DNA from: Liminaster sp045576355 | GTDB lineage: Bacteria > Bacteroidota > Bacteroidia > Bacteroidales > UBA3663 | DNA: 64,000 nucleotides | Assembly (NCBI GenBank): GCA_045576355.1 | Contig: JAZNGG010000008.1 | Location: 46,916-110,915, forward strand | Direction of reading: 5' to 3' | Part shown: piece by piece, positions 17,165 to 24,481 of the stretch | Position numbering within the stretch: position 1 is the stretch's first letter | How the letters are laid out: each line of letters starts with the position of its first letter | Notes under the pieces: generated by a model | The model's input: only the letters and a program-made list of their open reading frames with translations | What the model was told of the DNA's origin: nothing | The model's database searches: none | Made by a program: the position numbers and the translations under genes

Positions 17165-17288
17165 GAGGCTACGCTCGTGATGCAATGAGGCTACGCTCGT
17201 GATGCAATGAGGCTACGCTCGTGATGCAACGAGGCTACGCTCGTGATACAACGGGGCTACGCTCGTGATACAACGGGGCTACGCGCAT
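17165..17288. repeat. 22-bp tandem array
   Basis: GAGGCTACGCTCGTGATGCAAT occurs at 17165, 17187, 17209, 17231 and 17253, with a partial sixth copy at 17275. Drift is gradual: GATGCAAT, then GATGCAAC, GATACAAC, and finally GGGG for GAGG. There are no spacers, so this is not CRISPR. The 200 bp between the HhH gene and this array show nothing else. Confidence 0.9.
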
Positions 17289-17342
17289 TGAGTGACGATA
17301 GATAGGGTATGTCTTTGAAAATATGGGAGTTATAAAACAATT

Positions 17343-17375
17343 ATAGCGAAGATAGGCATGATCTATCCTCGCTAT
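17343..17375 (+). terminator. AT-rich hairpin, possible terminator
   Basis: ATAGCGAAGATAG (17343-17355) and CTATCCTCGCTAT (17363-17375) pair over 13 positions with one mismatch, loop GCATGAT. Only a weak T run follows. A closely similar hairpin (TTAGCGAAG...CTTCGCTAA) occurs at 37283-37317, also beside a G-rich repeat, so the hairpin may be part of the intergenic element rather than a true terminator. Confidence 0.45.
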
Positions 17376-17404
17376 TTATAGTTTAGGGGCTTATTGGTTT
17401 AAGG

Positions 17405-17500
17405 GTTGAGGGGTTGAGGGGTTGAGGGGTTGAGGGGTTGAAGGGTTGAAGAGTTGAAGGGTTGAAGAGTTGAAGGGTTGAAGAGTTGAAGGGTTGAAAA
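17405..17500. repeat. twelve-copy 8-bp G-rich array
   Basis: GTTGAGGG x4 followed by GTTGAAGG / GTTGAAGA alternating to 17500. The first part has four GGGG runs separated by TTGA, a pattern able to form a G-quadruplex. The relative at 11409-11465 uses GTTTAGGG. Confidence 0.9.
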
Positions 17501-17640
17501 AATAAACTATTAAACTTCTAAACCAAACAAGGGCTGCGCCCCGCTATGGCTCGTGGACTTCGTCCGCTATGGCTGATGGCTATGGCTTTGTTTTCACTTT
17601 TCACTTTTCAGTTTTCCGTTTTCACCTTTCTCCTTTCCCG
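17494..17640. repeat. composite intergenic repeat, copy B
   Basis: Order of modules: AAAAAATAAACTATTAAAC, ACCAAACAAGGGCTGCGCCC, CTCGTGGACTTCGTCCGC, CTATGGCTGATGGCTATGG, then TTTTCACTTTTCAGTTTTCC. The reverse complement of 20305-20480 has the same modules in the same order with few differences, so the two copies are an inverted pair of about 150 bp flanking 17.6-20.3 kb. Confidence 0.85.
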
Positions 17641-17842
17641 ACAATGCAAAGATACATCATCCGAAAGCCGATGTCAAGAGGGGAAGTCCCCGAATAGTTA
17701 AAGAGTCTTAACTCTCCGAGATGCGTTGATGGCGGAGGGATAAAAGTTTTTTCTTGCGGCTTTTCTTTCTTCCGGGTGCCGGCCTTGGAGCACCTAAAGT
17801 GTTAATTTTAAGTGTTAAAAGTGTTAAAATCGGGGGGGGTAA

Positions 17843-17871
17843 TTTGGAGAGAAAGAAAATGTATATATTTG
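17843..17871 (+). promoter_or_regulatory. likely promoter of the following gene
   Basis: TTTG (17843-17846), a 17-bp spacer and TATATTTG (17864-17871). The -7 box is perfect; the spacer is 2-3 bp shorter than usual. The leader to the ATG at 17972 would be about 95 nt. Confidence 0.55.
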
Positions 17872-17971
17872 CCACTGAGGTTTCTATCCGATCCCTTATG
17901 GGGTGAGGAAGAACACATCGGGAAGCAACTTCCCTTATGCCGGTATATTAACTTTAAATTTTCATATTGTC

Positions 17972-19204
17972 ATGCGAAAATTGTTAGTCGCTTTGCTTTG
18001 TCTTGTGTCTCTCTCTGCGTCGGCGCAAGATCAGATTATTTGCCGTAATGGTGATGAGATTACATCTAAAATCCTAAAGATCTCCAAGACGGAAGTCGAG
18101 TATAAGAAGTGGTCCAACATCGAGGGTCCGACCTACACCCTCGACAAAGCGGACATCTTCATGATCAAGTATCAGAATGGGGAGAAAGATGTCTTTAAGG
18201 AGACTCCCGCCGCTGCTTCGGCAGCTCCTGCTGGCGAACCAACTGCGGCAGCGACAGCACCGGTCTCTAACGAACCGATCATGGCAACGCCTGCTGCCAA
18301 TAATGCCGAGTTGATCGCCGGATATAATAATGAGCAGCATGAGTATGTGTTGAAGTATCCGAGTAAAAAGAAAGTTAAAGAGGCCGAAAATTGTATTGGA
18401 ACCTTAGGAGTTTCTTCTTCTTCCATTCTTTCTACTGATGACATAGAGATATCTTTTCAACGAAAATTTACTAAAAGTTACATAACTAGTGATAATATAG
18501 GGGATGATGTCGATCCTTATTCTTTTTATAGTCATGATTACATTAAATATGCGATTATCATTAAAAATAAAAGCTCTCGAGTTATATATATTGATAAATC
18601 TGCTTGTTTCGCAACATTCTCTACCGGAGAAACTAAAAAATACTTCGATCCGCAGGAGTACTCTGTTACTGAGGGGAAGGACTCCGGTAAAGGGATGAGT
18701 GTAAATTTAGGAACTGTTGCCGATGCTTTAGGTGTGGGCGGCGCAGTAGGAGCATTGGCTGACGGGGTGAATGTAGGAGGAGACAAGGGAAAATTTAATG
18801 TCACGACCAAGACATATAAAGATGAAAGGCTTTTGACCATTCCTCCTATGTCTTCGGTTGCACTCTCTGCCGATGACCTAAAAAAGCATCCTTATGAAAA
18901 AGGATACTTAGTTACAGGAGCGTATGAATACTTTAGAATACCGAATTTATCTTTTAAAGTGGATGAATTAGGAACATATACGGAGGAAAATACTCCGAAA
19001 TCAGTGAATTATATGATTACCTATTCTTTTGGCAAGGAACTGAGTCAATGCTATATGGTGAATTTCGGATTGTATTTGAAAGATGCTTTTGGGGTAAACA
19101 AAAAATCAAATGTTGCTGTATACTTTGAAACAGAACAAGAGATTAATGAAAAGATTAAATATTCTTCCCCAAAAACCATCATAGTTTATGGTCATAATAG
19201 ATAA
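17972..19204 (+). CDS. secreted protein of unknown function
   Basis: Signal peptide MRKLLVALLCLVSLSASAQ. The N-terminal ~55 residues of the mature protein (IICRNGDEITSKILKISKTE, YTLDKADIFMIKYQNGEKD) form a beta-rich module seen at the start of many Bacteroidetes exported proteins. An Ala/Pro/Thr-rich linker follows (about residues 70-100). The rest includes a small glycine-rich stretch (ALGVGGAVGALADGVNVGG) that could insert in a membrane or be a flexible loop, and beta-rich segments. No enzyme motif is seen. The start at 17972 is chosen because the signal peptide begins there; an in-frame ATG at 17903 would add 23 residues lacking signal character. It is alone on its strand, between a promoter and a strong terminator. 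Confidence 0.75.
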   Translation: MRKLLVALLCLVSLSASAQDQIICRNGDEITSKILKISKTEVEYKKWSNIEGPTYTLDKADIFMIKYQNGEKDVFKETPAAASAAPAGEPTAAATAPVSNEPIMATPAANNAELIAGYNNEQHEYVLKYPSKKKVKEAENCIGTLGVSSSSILSTDDIEISFQRKFTKSYITSDNIGDDVDPYSFYSHDYIKYAIIIKNKSSRVIYIDKSACFATFSTGETKKYFDPQEYSVTEGKDSGKGMSVNLGTVADALGVGGAVGALADGVNVGGDKGKFNVTTKTYKDERLLTIPPMSSVALSADDLKKHPYEKGYLVTGAYEYFRIPNLSFKVDELGTYTEENTPKSVNYMITYSFGKELSQCYMVNFGLYLKDAFGVNKKSNVAVYFETEQEINEKIKYSSPKTIIVYGHNR

Positions 19205-19217
19205 TTTATCACATAAC

Positions 19218-19264
19218 AATGCGATGTGTCAAATTTCGTTTCGACACATCGCATTGTTTTTATT
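19218..19264 (+). terminator. strong intrinsic terminator
   Basis: AATGCGATGTGTC (19218-19230) and GACACATCGCATT (19243-19255) form a perfect 13-bp stem followed by GTTTTTATT. It ends the rightward gene and separates it from the convergent SDR gene. Confidence 0.9.
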
Positions 19265-19299
19265 GCTACGGCTTGCAGGCTCAAACCTGAGATTTCAGT

Positions 19300-20211
19300 T
19301 TATTCGGGATTATATTTCCAACCGACATCGTTGTGATAGACCATCAGTTTGCTCATGCCCCCATCGATGGAGATGCACTGACCGTTGATAAACGAATTTT
19401 GCTCGTCGCAGAGGAAAAGGACAGCTCGGGCAATGTCTAATGGATCTCCGATGCGTCGGGAGGGGTGCTGGAGTGTGTCGCCTGCTTCATAGGACGGTCG
19501 ATAGCCGACACCCAAGCCCTCGCCGCTCTCCGTTCCGGGATGATAATTCCTGTCGTGATATCTCCCTGTGTCGATCCATCCGGGAGCGATGGCATTGACC
19601 CGCGCCACCCCGGAGAGGGAGGTCGCCAAGGCGTGTGTCAAGGCTGTGATGCCCCCCTTGGCAGCAGTGTAACTCTCTGTGTCGGGCTGGGACTGGAAGG
19701 CTCGGGTCGATGAGATATTGACGATGCTGCCCATCCCGAGGAAGTGATCTTTGAAGAGGGAAGCGAGATAGTAGGGGGCTGCCACACCGACGCGCTGCAC
19801 ATAGAGAAAATCCTCGTAGCTGCATCCGTCGAGGATGCCACCGCGCGTCAGACAGGCATTGTTGATGAGGCAGTGTATGCCGCTTTCGCGGCTCAGGACA
19901 AAGTCGGCAAACTGCTCCAGCGTCTCCTGCTCGGCGACATCTCCACCGAAGCCATAAGCCGCTCCTGCCCGCCCCTGTAGAGATTTTTCGATGTCGGCGA
20001 TTTGCTCCGCCTCTTTGTCGATGAAATAGACATTATATCCCTTATCGACAAAGGTTTCTACCAGGCACCGACCGATGCCGTATGCCCCGCCGGTGATCAC
20101 GCATACGCGCCGCGGGCGTTTCGGTGTATGTGCCTGTGCTCCGCTCCGGGTCCATGCCGCTTTCTTTTCTAAATACTTCTCGTATTGTTTTTCCAAATAG
20201 TTGTCTGCCAT
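19300..20211 (-). CDS. short-chain dehydrogenase/reductase
   Basis: Cytoplasmic NAD(P)-dependent oxidoreductase of the classical SDR family. After an unusual ~35-residue basic and aromatic N-terminal extension (EKQYEKYLEKKAAW), the Rossmann motif VITGGAYGIG appears at residues 38-47, then INNAC (NNA, 117-119). The catalytic Ser167/168 (NISSTR), Tyr181 and Lys185 (YTAAK) follow, then the usual APGWIDTG. The C-terminus FINGQCISIDGGMSK is standard. The substrate cannot be inferred. A TAAATTTG box lies just upstream (about 20251-20258), but no good -33 box was found. The gene sits between the two inverted copies of the intergenic repeat. Confidence 0.9.
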   Translation of the reverse strand: MADNYLEKQYEKYLEKKAAWTRSGAQAHTPKRPRRVCVITGGAYGIGRCLVETFVDKGYNVYFIDKEAEQIADIEKSLQGRAGAAYGFGGDVAEQETLEQFADFVLSRESGIHCLINNACLTRGGILDGCSYEDFLYVQRVGVAAPYYLASLFKDHFLGMGSIVNISSTRAFQSQPDTESYTAAKGGITALTHALATSLSGVARVNAIAPGWIDTGRYHDRNYHPGTESGEGLGVGYRPSYEAGDTLQHPSRRIGDPLDIARAVLFLCDEQNSFINGQCISIDGGMSKLMVYHNDVGWKYNPE

Positions 20212-20293
20212 GTTCTCTTGGGGTTAAAATGTTTGTCCGATGCAAATTTAAAAAATTATTCTTAGTCATCCTTTATATTGTCTCAATTTTTAC

Positions 20294-20301
20294 TACATTT
20301 G
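20294..20301 (+). promoter_or_regulatory. possible -7 box for the TatD-like gene
   Basis: TACATTTG matches TAnnTTTG exactly, but no TTTG was found 19-20 bp upstream. If used, the leader would contain the whole intergenic repeat copy C. Confidence 0.3.
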
Positions 20302-20304
20302 CAC

Positions 20305-20480
20305 TTAGGGAAGAGCAAAAAGGAAAACGGAAAACTGAAAGGTGAAAACAAAGCCATCGCCATCAGCCATCGCCATAGCGGACGAAGTCCACGAGCCATC
20401 GCCATCAGCCATAGCGGGGCGCAGCCCTTGTTTGGTTTAGAAGTTTAAAGGTTTAATAGTTTATTTTTTCAACCCTTCAA
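20305..20480. repeat. composite intergenic repeat, copy C (inverted relative to copy B)
   Basis: Read on the minus strand this stretch repeats the modules of 17494-17640: AATAAACTATTAAAC, CTAAACCAAACAAGGGCTGC, CGTGGACTTCGTCCGCTATG, GGCTTTGTTTTCACC, TTTCAGTTTTCCG. The differences are small indels of GGCGATGGCTGAT units. Confidence 0.85.
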
Positions 20481-20495
20481 CCCCTCAACTACATC

Positions 20496-21113
20496 ATGAC
20501 TCTGCGAGATTTTAAAGACATACATACTCATCGGCGAGAAGAGCAGGAGGGTAGATCCCTCTGTTCGTTGCCGGCAGAAGATGTGGCAACGGGAGAACTG
20601 CATCCGTTTTCGTTGCAGCTGCATCCGTGGCATCTCGACGGGAAGTCTGTGGAGCTATTTCGGGAGGTGGCTCGCCGTGAGGCGGACAATCCGCGCTGGG
20701 TCGCAGTCGGGGAGTGTGGTTTGGACGGACTATGCACGACAGACATGACCCTGCAGGAAGAGGCATTTCGCGCGGCTCTGTTGTGTGCTCGCGCAAATCA
20801 TAAGCCGGTGATCATCCACTGTGTCAAGGCATGGCAAAGAGTTGGAGAGATGGTGCGTGAAGTGTGGGGTAAAAAAGGAGCCGCAGCCGCACGTGATGCC
20901 GGCTGCGAGCTGATCATACATGGTTATTGTAAAGGAAGGGAATTGGCTCAGCAACTTCTCGCTGCCGGCTTTTCTCTCTCTGCCGGAGAGCGTTTTCATC
21001 CCGAGCTTATGTCGGTCATCCCACCCGAACGACTTTATTTTGAGACCGACGAATCGTCACGATCCATCGAGGAGATCATCCGACGGATCCATGATCCGGC
21101 ATCGATGGGGTAA
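20496..21113 (+). CDS. TatD-family metal-dependent hydrolase (short form)
   Basis: TatD proteins are metal-dependent nucleases or hydrolases with an amidohydrolase barrel. Metal ligands visible: His10 and His12 (DIHTH), Glu73 (VGECGLD), His108 (IIHCVKAW), His142 (IIHGYCKG) and Asp185 (FETDES). The protein is 205 residues, shorter than the usual ~255-260, with compact loops but a full ligand set. It runs rightward alone and converges on argB; the 68 bp between them hold no clear terminator. It begins immediately after intergenic repeat copy C. The in vivo substrate is unknown. Confidence 0.88.
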   Translation: MTLRDFKDIHTHRREEQEGRSLCSLPAEDVATGELHPFSLQLHPWHLDGKSVELFREVARREADNPRWVAVGECGLDGLCTTDMTLQEEAFRAALLCARANHKPVIIHCVKAWQRVGEMVREVWGKKGAAAARDAGCELIIHGYCKGRELAQQLLAAGFSLSAGERFHPELMSVIPPERLYFETDESSRSIEEIIRRIHDPASMG

Positions 21114-21181
21114 TGCCCGTTTTAGCAGTGATGAGGGTGATCAATAAAAGCGACTTGGTAGTCCGGACCGGGGGATAACGA

Positions 21182-21952
21182 TCAGGAGAGTATCGTTCCG
21201 GTCTCCGGATGGTCGATGGCATCTGCCCGGGTGATGATCACGCGGGAGACACCTGCCCGGATGGCAGCAAAGGAGTTTTCCAGTTTGGGAAGCATGCCTC
21301 CGGAGACGATCCCATCGCGGACCAACTGATCCATCTCTTGTTCGCGGATCGAGTGGATGACACTCTCGTCATCTTGTTCGTCACGCAAAACCCCTTTTTT
21401 CTCAAAACAGTAGATCAAGGTGACATCAAAATATTGTGCCAATGCTTTGGCTGCCTCACCGGCGATGGTGTCGGCATTGGTGTTGAGCATCGAGCCTTGT
21501 CCGTCATGAGTCAGTGGAGCGAGGACGGGGACAACCCCTTTGGCGATGAGGTCGGATAGTAGTTCGGCATTTACCTGCTCGACATCTCCGACAAAACCAT
21601 AATCGACCTCGCGGACGGGGCGCTTCCGGCTTTTCATGACATTCATGTCTGCTCCGGTAAGTCCTAAGGCATTGATTCCCAGGGCTTGTAGAGAGGCTAC
21701 GATCTGCTTGTTGACCAATCCGCCGTAAACCATGGTCACGACACGGAGTGTCTCAGCGTCGGTGATGCGTCGTCCTCCGACCATTTTCTGCTCGATCCCT
21801 AACTGCTCAGCAAGCCGGGTGGCAGAGCGTCCGCCTCCATGTACCAGGAGTTTGTGACCCGGTATGTTGGCAAATCTTGTCAATAATGCTTGTAGGGAGG
21901 CTGCTTCTTCGACAATCTTTCCTCCCACTTTTATAATGGTAAGTTGATTCAT
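21182..21952 (-). CDS. argB: acetylglutamate kinase
   Basis: Amino-acid kinase for the second step of arginine synthesis, phosphorylating N-acetylglutamate; in some Bacteroidetes the pathway uses N-succinyl intermediates, so the natural substrate may be N-succinylglutamate. Seen: phosphate-binding IIKVGGKIVEE (Lys8), substrate loop LLVHGGGRSATRLAEQLG, NTNADTIAGEAAKAL, and the C-terminal GGMLPKLENSFAAI. 256 residues is the normal length. It is the last gene of a leftward three-gene run, 25 bp after manC. No other arg genes are nearby, so the arginine pathway is split on this chromosome. Confidence 0.95.
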   Translation of the reverse strand: MNQLTIIKVGGKIVEEAASLQALLTRFANIPGHKLLVHGGGRSATRLAEQLGIEQKMVGGRRITDAETLRVVTMVYGGLVNKQIVASLQALGINALGLTGADMNVMKSRKRPVREVDYGFVGDVEQVNAELLSDLIAKGVVPVLAPLTHDGQGSMLNTNADTIAGEAAKALAQYFDVTLIYCFEKKGVLRDEQDDESVIHSIREQEMDQLVRDGIVSGGMLPKLENSFAAIRAGVSRVIITRADAIDHPETGTILS

Positions 21953-21977
21953 ATCTGTAATAAGTTAAGGTGGATGA

Positions 21978-23033
21978 TCAGTCGTGCCACTCTTTGATCC
22001 GTTGCTCCTCACTCAGACGACAGATCATTAAGACCCCGTCATGTTCTGCCACGATGCAGTCCTTAAGTCCCTGGATAACAACCTGTTTCCCCTGGGGCAT
22101 CCGAACCATACAGCCACTGCTTTCGATCATTTTGACTTGATCACCGATGACGGCATTTCGCTCGGCATCTTGTGAGGTCAATGTGTGTAGTGACCCCCAG
22201 GTTCCTAAGTCGCTCCATCCGAATTCGGCGGGCAGGACATAAGCTAAAGTAGTTTTCTCCATCACAGCATAGTCGATGGAGATTTTTGTGCATGTGGGGA
22301 AGAGCCGATCCACTGCCTCTTGCTCACCCTCGGTGAAGAAGCTTGGAGCGATTTGATCCATGATGTCGGCAATCTCCGGGACATGGGCGCGTAACTCTTG
22401 GACAATGGTCGCTGCGCTCCACAGGAAAAGACCGCTGTTCCAGGTGTAAGTCCCTTTAGAGAGATAGGTTTGGGCCGTTAGCAGATCCGGTTTCTCTCGG
22501 AAGGCTTGCAAACGGTAGATGGGGAATGATGTCTCCTCTGTCGAGATCGCTGCCCCTTGCTCAATATATCCGTAGCCGGTCTCCGGTCGGGTCGGTTGCA
22601 TACCGAGAGTCAATATGCGTTCACCTTGACGGACGAAATCCAGCCCATGAGCCACCACCTTACGGAAAGTTTCGGTGTCTGTCACGAGGTGATCAGAAGG
22701 AGAGACTACGATGGTCGCCTCAGGATCTTCCTGCATGATTTTCCAACTGACATAGGCAATGCAGGGCGCCGTATTGCGCATGCAGGGCTCTAAGAGGATG
22801 TGCTGGGGATTGATGCCGGTGAGTTGTTGTGCTACCAGATCGGCAAAGTTGCGGGATGTGACTACCCAGACGTGCTCTATGTCGATCAGATTGCCAAATC
22901 GCTTTACGGTCTGCTGCAGCATGGTATCTCCGCAACCGGTGATATCTAAAAATTGTTTGGGACATTGGGGGGTGGACATAGGCCAGAAACGAGATCCTAT
23001 GCCTCCTGCCATGATGACGAGATGATTTGCCAT
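21978..23033 (-). CDS. manC: mannose-1-phosphate guanylyltransferase
   Basis: Makes GDP-mannose, precursor of GDP-fucose and of mannose-containing surface glycans. The nucleotidyltransferase motif AGGIGSRFWPMS, then CPKQFLDITG, is at residues 9-31. SPSDHLVTD carries the metal-binding Asp. ETGYGYIEQG, FREKPDLLTAQTYLSKGTYTWNSGLFLW and FGWSDLGTWGSL are family signatures (shown as short blocks of one longer conserved region). At 351 residues it lacks the C-terminal phosphomannose isomerase domain of bifunctional enzymes. It lies 25 bp downstream of the histidine kinase gene and 25 bp upstream of argB, so the three probably share one mRNA. Confidence 0.95.
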   Translation of the reverse strand: MANHLVIMAGGIGSRFWPMSTPQCPKQFLDITGCGDTMLQQTVKRFGNLIDIEHVWVVTSRNFADLVAQQLTGINPQHILLEPCMRNTAPCIAYVSWKIMQEDPEATIVVSPSDHLVTDTETFRKVVAHGLDFVRQGERILTLGMQPTRPETGYGYIEQGAAISTEETSFPIYRLQAFREKPDLLTAQTYLSKGTYTWNSGLFLWSAATIVQELRAHVPEIADIMDQIAPSFFTEGEQEAVDRLFPTCTKISIDYAVMEKTTLAYVLPAEFGWSDLGTWGSLHTLTSQDAERNAVIGDQVKMIESSGCMVRMPQGKQVVIQGLKDCIVAEHDGVLMICRLSEEQRIKEWHD

Positions 23034-23058
23034 GATCTATAAATATGTATATAGTATG

Positions 23059-24270
23059 TTATAATGTTTTTAATTCGATGCGGAATGTTGTACCAACACC
23101 GATCACAGAACTCTTGACGAAGATTTTGCCGTGATGGTATTCCTCTACGATGCGCTTGACCAAAGTGAGTCCCAAGCCCCAGCCCCTTGTTTTGGTGGTG
23201 AAGCCTGCACGGAAAATGTCTTTTTGCAGATTTTTGGGGATTCCTTTGCCGTTGTCTTCCACTTCGATGATGGCAAGGTCTGCCTCTTCTTTCAGCCGGA
23301 TGTGGATGAATGATCCGGTGCGTAATCCGGAACCTCCACTATTGTCATTGCTTAATGCATCGATGGAATTGCGACAGAGATTCTCTATCACCCATGCGAA
23401 TAATGGGGCACAAAGAGGGAGGCGGACCGGATATTCGGGAGTTTCGGCAGAAATATGGATGCGGGTAGAAGCCCTTTTCTGCATATATGGGACTACGTTA
23501 TTGATCACTTCGCAGAGATCGGTCTCTTCCAGTTTGGGCATGGATCCGATTTTGGAAAATCTGTCGGCCACCGTGTGCAGTCGTTGTACGTCTTTGTTGA
23601 TCTCAGAGACGATGTCGGTAGTTACCATCCCCGACGGGATATTGCCGTCAGCATCACATGCGCTTTGGAAGTAGTCCACCCATGCCATGAGTGACGATAT
23701 CGGTGTGCCCAGCTGATGTGCCGTCTCTTTGCTTAACCCTACCCATACACGATTTTGCTCCGCCTTTTTACGGCTGGAGATCATGTAATAGAAAAGGAGG
23801 ATAAATATGATGATGACCATGAGCTGCACATAGGGGTAGTATTGCAGTTGCTGGAGGAGTATCGACTCGTCATAATAGAGATATTGACGCCATCCCGGCA
23901 TGATGTTGATCTCAAAAAAATTACCTTTACGTGTCAATTCCTCCCTCTTATGTGCGATAAATGAGATAGTGTCTTCAGGGATGGTAATGTTGTTGGATCC
24001 CAATAGTGTGCCATCCTCTTCGGTGTAGAATACGGGGATGGTCTTATTGCCGTCGATGACTTTCAGCACGAGAGTCATGTCGGCATCATTTTCGGCAGTC
24101 AATAACTGATGATAGGCATCTGCCCAAATTTCCATCTTTCCCCGCTCTTCCTGTTCCAAAGAACGTACTAAACTGCTGGAGAAATAGATAAAAACTCCGA
24201 TCAACAATATCGAAATGACAATGAAAGCCCATTGCAGTCCCGAACGCATTTTATACCACTGGCTCCACAT
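23059..24270 (-). CDS. membrane sensor histidine kinase
   Basis: Two-component sensor with transmembrane segments at about residues 14-33 and 148-163 enclosing a ~110-residue extracytoplasmic domain. The phosphoacceptor box is LSKETAHQLGTPISSL (His185). The ATPase part has an N box (ENLCRNSIDAL), G1 box (DNGKGIP), F box (FRAGFTTK) and G2 box (GWGLGLTLVKR). All catalytic boxes are intact. No response regulator gene is adjacent, so it is an orphan here. It heads the leftward run kinase-manC-argB. The palindrome at 24351-24400 and two TTGGTCCGTT copies lie upstream. The signal sensed is unknown. Confidence 0.93.
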   Translation of the reverse strand: MWSQWYKMRSGLQWAFIVISILLIGVFIYFSSSLVRSLEQEERGKMEIWADAYHQLLTAENDADMTLVLKVIDGNKTIPVFYTEEDGTLLGSNNITIPEDTISFIAHKREELTRKGNFFEINIMPGWRQYLYYDESILLQQLQYYPYVQLMVIIIFILLFYYMISSRKKAEQNRVWVGLSKETAHQLGTPISSLMAWVDYFQSACDADGNIPSGMVTTDIVSEINKDVQRLHTVADRFSKIGSMPKLEETDLCEVINNVVPYMQKRASTRIHISAETPEYPVRLPLCAPLFAWVIENLCRNSIDALSNDNSGGSGLRTGSFIHIRLKEEADLAIIEVEDNGKGIPKNLQKDIFRAGFTTKTRGWGLGLTLVKRIVEEYHHGKIFVKSSVIGVGTTFRIELKTL

Positions 24271-24350
24271 AAGTGTATAGATTCTCGATTATTGGTCCGT
24301 TATTATAAATGAGGACAAGAGGTGTAGATGATGCGATATGCCTTTTGTCT

Positions 24351-24400
24351 CTATAGGGAGTGACTATAAGTTTTGGTCCGTTTATAGAAGATCCCTATAG
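24351..24400. promoter_or_regulatory. extended inverted repeat between glnN and the kinase operon
   Basis: CTATAGGGA (24351-24359) pairs with TCCCTATAG (24392-24400), and inside it CTATAA (24364-24369) pairs with TTATAG (24382-24387). TTGGTCCGTT occurs at about 24291 and 24374. It could be the glnN terminator (no good U tract) or an operator for the kinase operon. Confidence 0.4.
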
Positions 24401-24481
24401 TTATTAACGTGTTTTTACTCTGTTTATTGCATGGTCGGGCTGTTTCGGCAGAGCAGGGAAAATGTCGATGGATCCGGAGGG

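Noticed and set aside
17165..17288. CRISPR array
   Set aside because: The 22-bp units are contiguous with no spacers and no cas genes occur; the same holds for the array at 50743-50830.
17494..20480. Composite transposon
   Set aside because: The inverted repeats flank ordinary genes, with no transposase and no target duplication seen; inversion is kept as a hypothesis instead.
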